DNA of 64,000 bases from Bacteroidota bacterium (GCA_963169355.1 CAUJCR010000006.1:124001-188000); one strand, 5' to 3'. Positions 1 through 9,182 are shown, counted from the stretch's first letter. Notes: a model not told the origin generated them from the letters alone. Made by a program: numbers and translations.

Positions 1-1
1 T

Positions 2-238
2 CAAGTAAAACAATATGTATTTGGTTTTAGTGGCTTAGCAGTTTCAATTGTAGCGCCTTTTGTAGGAATAATGACTTCGTTTCTTATTGGCGCAACCTCT
101 CAGGAAAATTACACGCCAGCTGCGGTAGGTTTTGGCGTTGGTGCTGCTGCTGGAGTTACAGGCTTAACCCTTTCTGTTATTAATAAGAAGAAAAGAACAC
201 AAAAGAAAATTGAAATTGCTGAAACGTACAATAAATAA
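2..238 (+). CDS. C-terminal part of a membrane-anchored hypothetical protein (cut by window start)
   Basis: An open frame enters from the left edge and ends at TAA 236-238, leaving 78 residues and no visible start. The fragment holds two hydrophobic stretches (about residues 7-32 and 41-60) separated by a short polar loop, then a strongly basic segment (NKKKRTQKK) and the tail IAETYNK. The next gene, which starts 3 bases later, has the same C-terminal plan: two hydrophobic segments, a Lys/Arg-rich stretch, then an acidic/Tyr tail. I infer that the two are tandem paralogues in one transcript. Function unknown; the upstream domain is outside the window. Confidence 0.6.
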   Translation, partial: QVKQYVFGFSGLAVSIVAPFVGIMTSFLIGATSQENYTPAAVGFGVGAAAGVTGLTLSVINKKKRTQKKIEIAETYNK

Positions 239-241
239 AGC

Positions 242-895
242 ATGAAAAAGAGGCTTTGGTTCATAATTTCCTTTTTTTGTATAACGTTTTTTATAAAAGC
301 CCAAGACACTATTTTTACCACTACCCAACAAACACTTTTGGTGCGTGTTATGGAGATTTCTCAAACCGAAGTGTCGTATAAAAATTTTTATAACCCCGAT
401 GGCATCATCAGAAAAATAGGTAATTACCAAGTTGCTAAAATTATTTACGAAAACGGAAAAATAGAATCTCGATTTCAATTAAGAGCCAAAACATCGGATA
501 CGCTTATAAAGGAACATTTATTTGTTGTAGAAGATAATCATATTGCCTTACGTAATAAAGATATTACACATGCGGCTGCATTAAAACTAATGATGAAAAA
601 AGATCCGCAAACAAATTCCTATGAATTAAATGATGCCTTAATAACGGCGGAAGGTAGAAAAAACGGACAAATTGCATTTAATATCTTAGCACCTGTTTCG
701 GCGGTTGGCGGTGCTTATTTTGCTTTGCGACACCGCTATAATACGCCAGAAGAAATGGCTTTAAAAAGAACATTTTTTATTGGCGGTTTGGCTACTTGTG
801 CAACATCTATTATTGTAGCGCAAATTTACAAGTCCTTAAAAAATAAACAGATTAGAAAAGCCGCTATCATATTTAATAAAGAATATTACGAATAA
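242..895 (+). CDS. exported hypothetical protein with C-terminal transmembrane hairpin
   Basis: 217 residues. The N-terminus (MKKRLWFIISFFCITFFIKAQ) is a clear signal peptide ending AQ. Residues ~25-135 are polar and beta-rich, with a segment (VAKIIYENGKIE) resembling short beta-sandwich modules common in exported Bacteroidota proteins. Two hydrophobic segments follow at ~143-162 and ~178-196, then KSLKNKQIRK and a tail ending KEYYE. The start is only 3 bases after the preceding stop, and the downstream amidase begins 7 bases after this stop, so co-transcription is likely. I do not recognise a named family. It is probably an inner-membrane-anchored periplasmic protein. Confidence 0.65.
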   Translation: MKKRLWFIISFFCITFFIKAQDTIFTTTQQTLLVRVMEISQTEVSYKNFYNPDGIIRKIGNYQVAKIIYENGKIESRFQLRAKTSDTLIKEHLFVVEDNHIALRNKDITHAAALKLMMKKDPQTNSYELNDALITAEGRKNGQIAFNILAPVSAVGGAYFALRHRYNTPEEMALKRTFFIGGLATCATSIIVAQIYKSLKNKQIRKAAIIFNKEYYE

Positions 896-902
896 TTATA
901 AA

Positions 903-1691
903 ATGAATTCAGACATTACGATTAGCATTATCCAAACTTCCTTGTATTGGGAAAATACACCAAAAAACTTGCATCATTTTTCGGAAAAAATTCATGCTAT
1001 CACTACGCCCACAGATATCATCGTGTTGCCCGAAATGTTTAGCACGGGATTTACTATGAATCCAAAACAACTGGCAGAGCTTAATGGTGGCGAGGCTTTG
1101 CAATGGATGTTACAAATGGCGAAGACTAAAAATTGTGTGATAGTAGGAAGTGTTGCAGTTAAAGAAAACGAAGTGTTTTATAACCGATTATATTGGGTGT
1201 TACCCGATGGAGAAGTTTACCATTATGATAAACGACATTTGTTTCAAATGGGAAAAGAACATCAACACTATTCGGCTGGTAACAAAAAATTAATGATTAC
1301 TTATAAAGGCTGGCGTATTTGTCCATTAATTTGTTACGATTTGCGATTTCCTGTTTGGTCGCGCAATACAGAAAGCGAAACTTACGATTTGTTGATGTAC
1401 GTGGCTAATTGGCCAGAGGCTCGTAGCTATCATTGGAAACAATTATTAATTGCAAGAGCCATTGAAAATCAAACTTATGTCGTAGGCGTTAATCGTATTG
1501 GCTTAGATGGCAATAATATCAATCATTCGGGAGATTCTATGATGATAAATCCTCGTGGAGAAATAATGAGCTCGATACAAGTACATGAAGATAAAACAGA
1601 AACTCTAACTCTTTCTTACCAATATCTGCACGAATACCGAACGGCTTTTCCTGCTTTATCAGATGCAGATGAATTTAAAATTATAGAATAA
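903..1691 (+). CDS. yafV: omega-amidase, YafV/Nit2-type carbon-nitrogen hydrolase
   Basis: 262 residues, the full length of this nitrilase-superfamily branch. The Glu-Lys-Cys catalytic triad is visible: E44 in VLPEMFSTGF, K110 in YDKRHLF and C144 in ICYDLRFPVWSRN. The motifs YVANWP and ARAIENQTYV, and the C-terminal DADEF, match E. coli YafV closely as I remember it. YafV and Nit2 enzymes hydrolyse alpha-ketoglutaramate or alpha-ketosuccinamate to the 2-oxoacid and ammonia, which repairs or salvages transamination products in the cytoplasm. No signal peptide is present. It sits 7 bases after the preceding membrane protein gene and converges on the nucleotidyltransferase gene, with 16 bases between stops. 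Confidence 0.9.
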   Translation: MNSDITISIIQTSLYWENTPKNLHHFSEKIHAITTPTDIIVLPEMFSTGFTMNPKQLAELNGGEALQWMLQMAKTKNCVIVGSVAVKENEVFYNRLYWVLPDGEVYHYDKRHLFQMGKEHQHYSAGNKKLMITYKGWRICPLICYDLRFPVWSRNTESETYDLLMYVANWPEARSYHWKQLLIARAIENQTYVVGVNRIGLDGNNINHSGDSMMINPRGEIMSSIQVHEDKTETLTLSYQYLHEYRTAFPALSDADEFKIIE

Positions 1692-1707
1692 TAGTAAATA
1701 GTTAAAC

Positions 1708-2310
1708 TTACTCCAATAAATAATTTTGGTGCTTATTAAATTTCTCAAGGGTGCGAATACCTGATGAGCTAATGTGTTCAAACTCCTTATCGCAAAAAAT
1801 ATTTATAATTTTAATATCTGGTTTTAATTCTTGTAGATAACGATATTGATTTTGTTCGTAATTAAAATCGGTAGAGTTTCTTAATCCTCTAATAACGGTT
1901 ACTTCGTAAGGTAAAGAATCTATTAAGTCAGTAAGTAAACTGTTATATTCTACATGTTGTCGGTTACTTATCGTTTTTGGAATTGGCCAAGTACGTTGGT
2001 TTTTATCTGGGTTTTTTCCAAATGCAATAATCACCTTATCAAATAATTTTTCGGCTTTTTGCAATACATTAAAATGTCCTTTATGAAAAGGATTGAAACT
2101 TCCTGCAAACAAGCCAATTTTTGGAACAAAACTTTGGTTATAATCTATTAATGCTTGAACGGAAGCGCTTGTGTTTTGTGATTCCAAAAATACTAAGCGT
2201 TGTTCTTTATAAGTTGCAAAATCAATATGTTGATGTAAATGAAATTCTGTTTGCTCTAATTTCAATAATTCTGCAAAGGAATTAGTTGTATGTAAAGGTT
2301 TAAAATTCAT
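1708..2310 (-). CDS. CoaD-like nucleotidyltransferase with N-terminal extension
   Basis: 200 residues. Residues ~64-200 are a HIGH-type nucleotidyltransferase domain: GSFNPFHKGH at 70-79, the phosphopantetheine-adenylyltransferase-like signature RGLRNSTDFNYE, and ISSSGIR near the C-terminus. Those last two motifs favour CoaD (4'-phosphopantetheine + ATP to dephospho-CoA) over NadD, although GSFNP is also NadD-like. True CoaD is about 160 residues. The first ~60 residues here (His/Leu-rich) are an extension I do not recognise. It could be the cell's CoaD or a paralogue with another substrate; a second coaD elsewhere would decide. ATG start; 87 bases separate it from the upstream same-strand peptidase gene. 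Confidence 0.7.
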   Translation of the reverse strand: MNFKPLHTTNSFAELLKLEQTEFHLHQHIDFATYKEQRLVFLESQNTSASVQALIDYNQSFVPKIGLFAGSFNPFHKGHFNVLQKAEKLFDKVIIAFGKNPDKNQRTWPIPKTISNRQHVEYNSLLTDLIDSLPYEVTVIRGLRNSTDFNYEQNQYRYLQELKPDIKIINIFCDKEFEHISSSGIRTLEKFNKHQNYLLE

Positions 2311-2397
2311 TTAACGTGTTTATTACAAATTTAGCAAATAATCTGTATAAAATTACGAAGGTGTATTTAGTTCGGCCAATAAATTTCTAATGTTGGC

Positions 2398-3636
2398 TTA
2401 GTTTTTTTTAAGATAAAACAAAGTACTACAATTTTCCTTTCTAAGTATTTTTTGTGCTTGTTGTTGAATTTTTTCAGCAGTTACTTTAGCATAATTCTCA
2501 ATCTCTTGGTTAATTAAATTAGCATCGCCTAGTAACTCCGATATGGCTAAGTTAGTGGCTTTATTCAGTACATCCATCTCGCTATAAGTAACAGTTGATT
2601 CAATTTTATTTTTACACTTTTGTAATTCTTCTTCGCTAATAAGTTGAGTTTGTATTTTTATAATTTCTTCATCTATACCTTGTTCTGCTTGCTCAATACT
2701 CACGCCATCGTTTACTTTCCCCGAGATAACAAACAATCCTTTATCTATATCACCCATTACATAAGCATTAATGTCGCTAAAGAGCTGTTTGTCTTTTATC
2801 AAGTTTTTGTATAGTCTTGATGAGTTACCCCTTGATAAAATATCCGATAATAAATCTACCGTATGGTAATCAGCACTTCTTCTGTCGCACATGTGGTAGG
2901 CTCTGTAAATACTATTAACGGGCACATTACGTTCTACGGTTAAACTACGATATTCAGTTTGCTCGGGTTCTTCGGGTAAATTTCTTTGTGGCTTAACACC
3001 AGCTTCTATTGGTTCAAACCATTTTTCACACAGTTGTTTCACTTGTTCAAGTTCTACATTTCCAGCCACAACTAAAATGGCATTGCTTGGGTTATAATGT
3101 TTTTTAAAAAATGATTTTACATCATCCATTGTGGCGTCTTCAATATGTTTTATTTCTTTGCCAATCGTAGCCCATTTGTAAGGATGGTTTTTAAAGGCTA
3201 GTGGGCGAAGTAATAACCACACATCGCCGTAGGGCTGGTTAAGGTATCTTTGTTTAAATTCTTCAATCACCACATTTCTCTGCACCTCTAAGCTTTTATC
3301 TGTAAAGGCAAGACTTAACATTCTATCACTCTCTAACCAAAAAGCCGTTTCAATGTTTTCGGCAGGAACAGTGCAATAGTAATTTGTAATATCATTAGTA
3401 GTAAAAGCATTATTCTCTCCACCTACAATTTGCAGAGGCTCATCATAATTTGGGATGTTGATGCTTCCACCAAACATAAGGTGTTCAAATAAATGAGCAA
3501 ATCCTGTTTTGTTTTCATCTTCATCTCTTGCGCCCACATCGTACAAAATATTTAAACAAACCATGGGCGTGCTTTTATCAGGATGTACAATAACCGTTAA
3601 ATTATTTTTAAGTTTAAATTTTTGAAACTGAATCAT
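2398..3636 (-). CDS. M16-family zinc metallopeptidase (insulinase/pitrilysin type)
   Basis: 412 residues, the size of a half-length M16B peptidase. The inverted zinc motif is HLFEH at 48-52 (H48, E51, H52), and the distal ligand is in VVIEEF (E125 or E126). The N-terminal core (VCLNILYDVGARDED, FAHLFEHLMFGG) and the C-terminal domain with SRLYKNLIKDKQL are typical. No signal peptide is evident, so it may be cytoplasmic, or exported by an unrecognised route. Bacteroidota often carry an adjacent catalytically dead M16 partner; none is next to it here. It is divergent from hemE with 143 bases between starts. Confidence 0.88.
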   Translation of the reverse strand: MIQFQKFKLKNNLTVIVHPDKSTPMVCLNILYDVGARDEDENKTGFAHLFEHLMFGGSINIPNYDEPLQIVGGENNAFTTNDITNYYCTVPAENIETAFWLESDRMLSLAFTDKSLEVQRNVVIEEFKQRYLNQPYGDVWLLLRPLAFKNHPYKWATIGKEIKHIEDATMDDVKSFFKKHYNPSNAILVVAGNVELEQVKQLCEKWFEPIEAGVKPQRNLPEEPEQTEYRSLTVERNVPVNSIYRAYHMCDRRSADYHTVDLLSDILSRGNSSRLYKNLIKDKQLFSDINAYVMGDIDKGLFVISGKVNDGVSIEQAEQGIDEEIIKIQTQLISEEELQKCKNKIESTVTYSEMDVLNKATNLAISELLGDANLINQEIENYAKVTAEKIQQQAQKILRKENCSTLFYLKKN

Positions 3637-3707
3637 ACTTCTACTACTAACATTAAAAGATGGCTAAAGGTAATAAAAAGCAAGCAACTAAATCTTAAAA
3701 TATCGGC

Positions 3708-3738
3708 TTGTACCAACTTTAGTATTTTCATATATTTC
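3708..3738 (+). promoter_or_regulatory. possible hemE promoter
   Basis: TTG at 3708-3710, then 20 bases, then TATATTTC at 3731-3738. This is one base off the Bacteroidota -7 consensus TAnnTTTG with acceptable spacing. It lies 42 bases before the hemE ATG in the divergent region. An alternative -7, TACCTTTA, at 3742-3749 lacks a well-placed -33. Confidence 0.35.
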
Positions 3739-3779
3739 ACGTACCTTTACACCAATTTCAATTAGAATGATGAAGTAAT

Positions 3780-4802
3780 ATGAAGTACCAAAACGATATT
3801 ATATTAAGAGCCGCAAAAGGTGAGCAAGTAGAGCGAGTTCCTATTTGGTTGATGAGACAAGCAGGGAGAGTTTTACCTGAATATAAAGTAACTCGTAGCA
3901 GAGCGAAGAATTTTGTAGAGTTTGTTAAGAGCCCTGAGTTAGCGGCTGAGGTAACTATTCAGCCAGTTGATATTTTGGGTGTAGATGCCGCTATTATTTT
4001 TTCAGATATATTGGTTATTCCAGAGGCGATGGGCTTACCTTATCAAATGATTGAAGCAAAGGGTCCTTGGTTTGAAAAAACATTAACATCTAAAAAAGAT
4101 GTTGATGCCTTAAAAATTGCAGATGGAAATGATTTATCGTATGTAATAAAAGCCATAGAGCTTAGTAAAAAGGGATTAAATAACCGAGTGCCTTTAATTG
4201 GATTTGCAGGTGCGCCATGGACATTGTTTGCCTACATGGTAGAAGGAAGCGGAAGTAAAACCTTTAGTCAGGCTAAAAAATTTTTATATCAGCAACCTGC
4301 ATTAGCACACGAAGCATTAGAAAAAATTACACAAAGCACCATAAATTACCTAAAGGCACAAGTTGTAGCAGGCGCCGATATGATTCAAATTTTTGATAGT
4401 TGGGCGGGAGTTTTAGGGCAAGAACAGTACAACACCTTTTCGTTACATTATATTTCAAAAATTTGTAACGAATTATCGCCACTAGTACCTGTTACTGTAT
4501 TTGCTAAAGATGCGCATTTTGCCCTTGCCGATATGGCGACATTAAGTTGTAATACCATTGGCATTGATTGGACGATTAATCCACAAGATGCACGCATCAT
4601 CGTTGGGCATCAAAAAACGTTGCAAGGCAACGCCGACCCATGTTTGTTATACGCCGATGAGCCTGTTATTGAACAGGAAGCTAAAAAAATGATTCAGGCA
4701 TTTGGTAAGCAACGCTATATTGCTAACTTGGGTCATGGTTTATATCCAGATACCGAAAAACATAAAGTTAAATTCTTTATTGATTGTATAAAGAGTTTGT
4801 AA
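3780..4802 (+). CDS. hemE: uroporphyrinogen decarboxylase
   Basis: 340 residues, normal for HemE. It decarboxylates the four acetate side chains of uroporphyrinogen III to give coproporphyrinogen III in haem synthesis; cytoplasmic. Signature [15 protein letters not shown] at 21-35 carries the substrate-binding arginines R26 and R30. D76 lies in IIFSD, Y151 in [13 protein letters not shown]206 in FDSWAG and H318 in [11 protein letters not shown], all matching the known active-site set. ATG at 3780 gives the family-standard N-terminus. No other hem gene is in the window, so it appears to be a lone gene. Confidence 0.97.
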   Translation: MKYQNDIILRAAKGEQVERVPIWLMRQAGRVLPEYKVTRSRAKNFVEFVKSPELAAEVTIQPVDILGVDAAIIFSDILVIPEAMGLPYQMIEAKGPWFEKTLTSKKDVDALKIADGNDLSYVIKAIELSKKGLNNRVPLIGFAGAPWTLFAYMVEGSGSKTFSQAKKFLYQQPALAHEALEKITQSTINYLKAQVVAGADMIQIFDSWAGVLGQEQYNTFSLHYISKICNELSPLVPVTVFAKDAHFALADMATLSCNTIGIDWTINPQDARIIVGHQKTLQGNADPCLLYADEPVIEQEAKKMIQAFGKQRYIANLGHGLYPDTEKHKVKFFIDCIKSL

Positions 4803-4896
4803 TTATACTGTTTTAGGCATTTAATTTTTAAATTTTGCTTTAACATCTATATTTTTTATTAATTTTAGTTTTACATTTTTGTTAATTAAAATTATT

Positions 4897-7344
4897 ATGA
4901 AGCGTTTTTACCGTTTTACTATTTTATTTCTTTTTACAAGTATTTTTGTTAAATCAGCAGTTATAACCAATTCTATAAGTGGAGTATGGTCTTCTGCTTC
5001 TACATGGTCTGGTGGAACAGTACCTGGTGCAGGCGATGATGTAGTAATAAAAAATGGGAGCACAGTAACCTTAGATGCTAATTTTACTTGTTTATCTATT
5101 ACAATAGCTACTGGTGTTAATAATTCAACCTTAGATTTAAGTGGTTTTACCTTAAATGTAACAAATACCATAACTATTAATGCACCAACAGTTAATAATA
5201 ATGTAAAACGAATTGTTGTAGGATCAGGTATATTAAATTGTGGATCAGTATATATGACCGATTCTGGTATATCAAGCCGTGATTGTTTTATAAGTATATC
5301 AACAGGAACAGTAAATGTTACTGGAGATATTACTATGCCTGGCGCTGCAGATAGAAACTACATTTTTTTTAATGGATCTGGCATCTTAAATATTACTGGT
5401 GGGTTTATTAGTTCTGGTGGTCTTACACTTTCAGGAACTTCTACTGTAAATTATAATGCTTCAGGTAGTCAATCTATTAAAGGGTTTACTTATGATAACC
5501 TAACTTTATCTAATTCAGGCGTTAAAACTTTATTAGCAAATACCACCATATTAGGTAATTTAGAAATTACAGGTACTGCACAATTAGATGTTAGTGCAAC
5601 ACCTAAAAATTTAACTATAGGCGGTAATTGGGTTGTATCTAGTACAAATGCCGACCCTTTTATTGAAAGAACCTCTAGTACTACATTTTTGTCTTCAACA
5701 ACAACTCAATCCATTATAACAGCCTTAGCTTCAGGCGAAACATTTTACAATCTTACAGTTAATAATACCGCAGCTTCAAGCCCTCAACTTACATTAAATA
5801 AAAATTTAACTATCTCAAATGATATTGATTGGGTTTCGGGAACTATGGACATCGTTGGAAATAACTTACAAATAAATGGAGGAACTGCTACATCTGCATT
5901 AAGTAATGGCACTATTTTAACGACAGTTCCTGGTTCATCTATAACAATTACTGATCCTTCCGATACATATACCGTAAATTTTAATAATTTCACAGTAGGT
6001 ACAAATACAACCTCGGGAGCAATTACCCTTTCTTTAACCTCAAATAGTAGCACATGGAAGGGCTCTCAATTTTATGGTAATACGTATTTTGTAAAAACTG
6101 GAATAAGTGATGGTTCCTTTGCTGGAGGAAATATCTTCTACGGACCAAGTTGTTATTTTAAAACCACTGCAACTGCTTCACGGTGGCGTATGGGAGATGA
6201 CAATCCAAGTCCGGATATTTTTTATAATGCAACGTTTGATGCCAATGGCAAAGGCGGAAGTAATAATAATTTTATTGTAGGAGCAAATTCTGTTGGTAAT
6301 GAATATTATGGCACAACTAATATCATTAGTACTACATCAGGAGGTTTTTTTATTGGAAGAAATAATGGTACAGGAAATAGTACACATACCTTTCATGGCC
6401 CAATTATTATAAACGTTGCAGATAGTGGTAATGTAACGATTGGAGATGCTGATGTTACTAATACAACATCTGTAACAATCGAAAACACCATTCAATTAAA
6501 TTCATTGGCTACTTCAGTTGGAGATATTTACATAGGTTCATTAACTGGATACTCCGCAATAGAATTTAATACAAATGCACAGGTTATTGATGGAAGTATT
6601 TTAGGTGCCACTAATATTTATTTTAATAGTGTGAATCAAACGAATAGCTTTTCAAATAGTATTGTAAGTGGAGCACTAACCAATTCTACTATTTTTGTTG
6701 GTAATAAAGCTACTTCGGCAGTTACAACTTGCACATTTAATGGTAATGTAAGTTTTTCATCGCCTAATATAAATTTAAGAGGTGGTGTATTTAATGGCAC
6801 TAACTCTTTTACAGTTACAGGTTCGTCTAGTTTATCAAGTTATGGAGGAAATATCTTTAATGGCTCTACACGTTTTATAAATAATGGTACTGGATATTGG
6901 AGGCTTTCTAATGTATTATCAGATGATTTTAACGCCAATGTTGTGTTTAATCAACTTTCTACTGGAGCGTTGGCGCCTGCCTTTGCTACAAACTGCACTT
7001 TTTCTAAAGACATTAGTACAGTAGGAACAACTTCTCCTATTACGTTTTGTGGATCAGCAACTAGCGGTACTGTTACAATTGATGGTAATGGAACTCAAAA
7101 TATTTTTGCCTCATCAGCAGCAATACCTACTATTCGTACTCTTGTATTAAATACCACATCGGGTGGTAGTTTAACCTTAAACGCTCCATTAAATATTTCA
7201 TCTAGTTTATTGATGACCTCAGGAAATATAATTTCTACTTCATCAAACAGTTTAACATTAACAGATGAAACGGTCTCAGCAAATTTAGGTAATACAAACT
7301 CCTATGTGGATGGACCTTTAGCATATAATGTTACAAGTGCCTAA
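4897..7344 (+). CDS. N-terminal part of a large T9SS-exported beta-repeat surface protein (frameshifted)
   Basis: 815 residues from ATG 4897. The frame also runs up to a TTG at 4879, but the signal peptide MKRFYRFTILFLFTSIFVKS fits the ATG. After it comes a G8-like start (GVWSSASTWSGGTVPGAGDDVVI) and then hundreds of Ser/Thr/Asn/Gly-rich short beta repeats. These include several GGNIF(Y/N)G-type turns, as expected for a beta-helix or adhesin-like stalk. The frame stops at TAA 7342-7344 right after VDGPLAYNVTSA. The homologous continuation (LNNNLNFPIGKG..WRPV) is in the -1 frame from base 7341, so this is one gene broken by a one-base deletion or a sequencing error. It would be a cell-surface or secreted protein; ligand unknown. 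Confidence 0.8.
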   Translation: MKRFYRFTILFLFTSIFVKSAVITNSISGVWSSASTWSGGTVPGAGDDVVIKNGSTVTLDANFTCLSITIATGVNNSTLDLSGFTLNVTNTITINAPTVNNNVKRIVVGSGILNCGSVYMTDSGISSRDCFISISTGTVNVTGDITMPGAADRNYIFFNGSGILNITGGFISSGGLTLSGTSTVNYNASGSQSIKGFTYDNLTLSNSGVKTLLANTTILGNLEITGTAQLDVSATPKNLTIGGNWVVSSTNADPFIERTSSTTFLSSTTTQSIITALASGETFYNLTVNNTAASSPQLTLNKNLTISNDIDWVSGTMDIVGNNLQINGGTATSALSNGTILTTVPGSSITITDPSDTYTVNFNNFTVGTNTTSGAITLSLTSNSSTWKGSQFYGNTYFVKTGISDGSFAGGNIFYGPSCYFKTTATASRWRMGDDNPSPDIFYNATFDANGKGGSNNNFIVGANSVGNEYYGTTNIISTTSGGFFIGRNNGTGNSTHTFHGPIIINVADSGNVTIGDADVTNTTSVTIENTIQLNSLATSVGDIYIGSLTGYSAIEFNTNAQVIDGSILGATNIYFNSVNQTNSFSNSIVSGALTNSTIFVGNKATSAVTTCTFNGNVSFSSPNINLRGGVFNGTNSFTVTGSSSLSSYGGNIFNGSTRFINNGTGYWRLSNVLSDDFNANVVFNQLSTGALAPAFATNCTFSKDISTVGTTSPITFCGSATSGTVTIDGNGTQNIFASSAAIPTIRTLVLNTTSGGSLTLNAPLNISSSLLMTSGNIISTSSNSLTLTDETVSANLGNTNSYVDGPLAYNVTSA

Positions 7345-8366
7345 ATAATAATCTAAATTTCCCAATTGGTAAGGGAGCCGAGTGGAGACCAGTGCAATTA
7401 TCAGAAAGAAATAGCGTTTCTACTTCTATAACATATAAAGCAGAGTCCTTTAATGCGTCTGCAAGATCTTTTTCGTGGACAGTACCACCAACAGTTAGTC
7501 ATGTTTCTGATGTGAGTTATTGGGATATTGAAAGAACACAAACAAGCAACGGAGCAGCTCTTCCAACACAATCATTAACTGGAAATCAATCAATCACTCT
7601 ATATTATAACACAAATGATGTAGTAACAGATCCTACCAATTTAACTATCTGTAAAAATACATCAACAGCTACCACAACATGGATTGACATTGGCGGAACA
7701 GGGGCAACTGCTGGAACTGGAAGTGTAACATCTACTTCATCACCTTCTCCATTTAACTCGTATAGTCGATTTACACTTGCTAATAAAATTACAGGAACTA
7801 ATCCATTACCTATTGAATTAATATATTTTAATGCCTCAATTAATAATGCTGTGGTAGATTTAACTTGGGAAACTGCTACAGAAATAAATAATGACTATTT
7901 TTTAATTGAGAAATCAAAAGACGCCATCTATTTTGAACCTTTAGAGATAGTGGATGCAGCAGGAAATAGTACAACTCGCTTAAAATATATGACGAAAGAT
8001 AGAAACCCTTTTAGTAATGTTACTTATTACAGACTATGCCAAGTTGATTTTGATGGCAAGAAAACGTATTCACAAATTCAGTCGGTTGAAGTTAAAAATA
8101 ACGAATCTGTTAATTATTTAATTTATCCTAATCCATCAGATAAGAATGGATTTAACATTGTTTATAAAGGAAATAAAAAACAAACAGTTGAAATTGAATT
8201 AAGTGATTTGACTGGAAAGGTAATATATACTGATAAAATTACTTTTGATGACACAACAACAAGTATCAAGTTGCAGGATCAAATCTTAATGTCTCAAGGA
8301 ATTTATTTTCTAAGAATTTACTCTGATGAAGATGTTTACTGTAAAAAAATGGTAGTTGAGAAGTAG
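7341..8366 (+). pseudogene. C-terminal part of the same frameshifted protein, with T9SS type A sorting domain
   Basis: In frame 3 the sequence reads LNNNLNFPIGKGAEWRPVQLSERN directly from 7341, which is the usual continuation of this protein type. No ATG precedes the conserved part; the first start-like codon is GTG 7392. The open stretch ends at TAG 8364-8366. It contains the standard linker LPIELIYFNASINNAVVDLTWETA.EINNDYF (a fibronectin-like module of T9SS cargo) and a C-terminal sorting domain of about 75 residues: YPNPS, DLTGKVIY, GIYFLRI, KKMVVEK. Without this domain the upstream product could not be recognised by the T9SS. A repaired protein would be about 1156 residues. Stops are convergent with the next gene, 1 base apart. 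Confidence 0.8.
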
Positions 8367-8367
8367 T

Positions 8368-8835
8368 TTATAACCTCTCAAGCTGATGATTAGTTAATTT
8401 ACAGTTAATCCATTCATCGTCTAAAATGGTTTCGTATTTCTTGTAAAACTCTATGGCAGGTGTATTCCAGTTTAATACTTGCCACTCCATTCGCCTTACT
8501 TTTTGCGCTTTACTCACTTCTACAACTTGGTTGAATAATAATTTACCTAAACCTTTTCCTCTATAACTTTCTGTAACAATAATATCTTCTAAAAATAAAC
8601 ATTTACCCTTCCACGTGCTATATTTATAATAATATAAGGCTATGCCTACAATAGTGTTATTTTCTTCAGCTACAAAAAAATCAAATTGTTTATCCTTGCC
8701 AAATCCCCAATTAGTCATTTCTTCTACGGTTACTTCTACTTCGTTTGGCGCTTTTTCGTAAACAGCTAATTCCTTTACTAAATTTAGAGCTTGTGCTATA
8801 TCGTCTGGCGTTCCAATTCTAATAATTACTGACAT
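8368..8835 (-). CDS. GNAT-family N-acetyltransferase (SSAT-like)
   Basis: 155 residues, a single GNAT domain. The acetyl-CoA pyrophosphate loop is YRGKGLGKLLF at about 92-102, preceded by the beta4 strand CLFLEDIIVT. EWQVLNWNTPAIEFYKKY is the usual beta5/alpha4 region. The LFLEDI..R..G.G and WNTPAI.FY pattern resembles diamine (spermidine/spermine) N1-acetyltransferases, but the substrate cannot be read from sequence. Its ATG overlaps the preceding gene's 3' end by 10 bases, so it is likely translationally coupled in the glmS-led minus-strand operon. Confidence 0.85.
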   Translation of the reverse strand: MSVIIRIGTPDDIAQALNLVKELAVYEKAPNEVEVTVEEMTNWGFGKDKQFDFFVAEENNTIVGIALYYYKYSTWKGKCLFLEDIIVTESYRGKGLGKLLFNQVVEVSKAQKVRRMEWQVLNWNTPAIEFYKKYETILDDEWINCKLTNHQLERL

Positions 8836-9182
8836 GATGAAGAATAATTTTGTTTTAAAATAACTTTTTGTAAGATGCGTTTAATGATTAACTCCGTAAT
8901 AACTTCTTGATAAGAACGATTAGGTGTTTTATTTAGCGCCTCTCTAATTTGTTGTTCAGATAAATCAATTCTATACAATAAATTTTTTAATGCAAAGGTG
9001 TCTCTGTTCTCAATGCTTGTAATGGAATTTAAAATAGATTGAAAAATGTGTTCTAGTTGGTTGTTATTTATTTTAGGAACATCATTAATTAAACCAGTAA
9101 GTTCAAAATCTTTAAATACTTGTTCCTTAAACTTCTCAAATAGATTAGGCTTTTGTAGTTGTTCAATATTATTTATTTCCAT
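8826..9182 (-). CDS. conserved hypothetical small helical protein
   Basis: 118 residues, not recognised. There is no signal peptide or membrane segment. The sequence alternates hydrophobic and charged residues in a way that predicts an all-helical soluble protein (LFEKFKEQVFKDF, LEHIFQSILNSI, VITELIIKRILQKVI). The last residues include a lone Cys in SSSCQ. It overlaps the ferredoxin gene upstream by 10 bases and the GNAT gene downstream by 10 bases. Being wedged in this way argues that it is a real translated gene coupled to both neighbours. Nothing in the sequence suggests a catalytic function. Confidence 0.6.
   Translation of the reverse strand: MEINNIEQLQKPNLFEKFKEQVFKDFELTGLINDVPKINNNQLEHIFQSILNSITSIENRDTFALKNLLYRIDLSEQQIREALNKTPNRSYQEVITELIIKRILQKVILKQNYSSSCQ

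Noticed and set aside
2311-2397. In-frame extension of the M16 peptidase after its TAA (ANIRNLLAELNTPS)
   Set aside because: The 14 codons after the stop look protein-like, but the peptidase already ends at a normal family C-terminus (STLFYLKKN). Such a short stretch can occur by chance.
4897-7344. DNA-level tandem repeats or CRISPR-like array in the AT-rich surface-protein gene
   Set aside because: The repeated words (GGNIF, NGT/NNT-type) are protein repeats of variable spacing and divergent codons. There is no constant repeat-spacer structure, and no cas genes anywhere in the window.
7330-7392. Programmed -1 frameshift joining the two parts of the T9SS protein
   Set aside because: No X-XXY-YYZ slippery heptamer is present in the zero frame around GTGCCTAAAT, and no strong downstream structure is obvious. 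A simple one-base loss or sequencing error is more likely.
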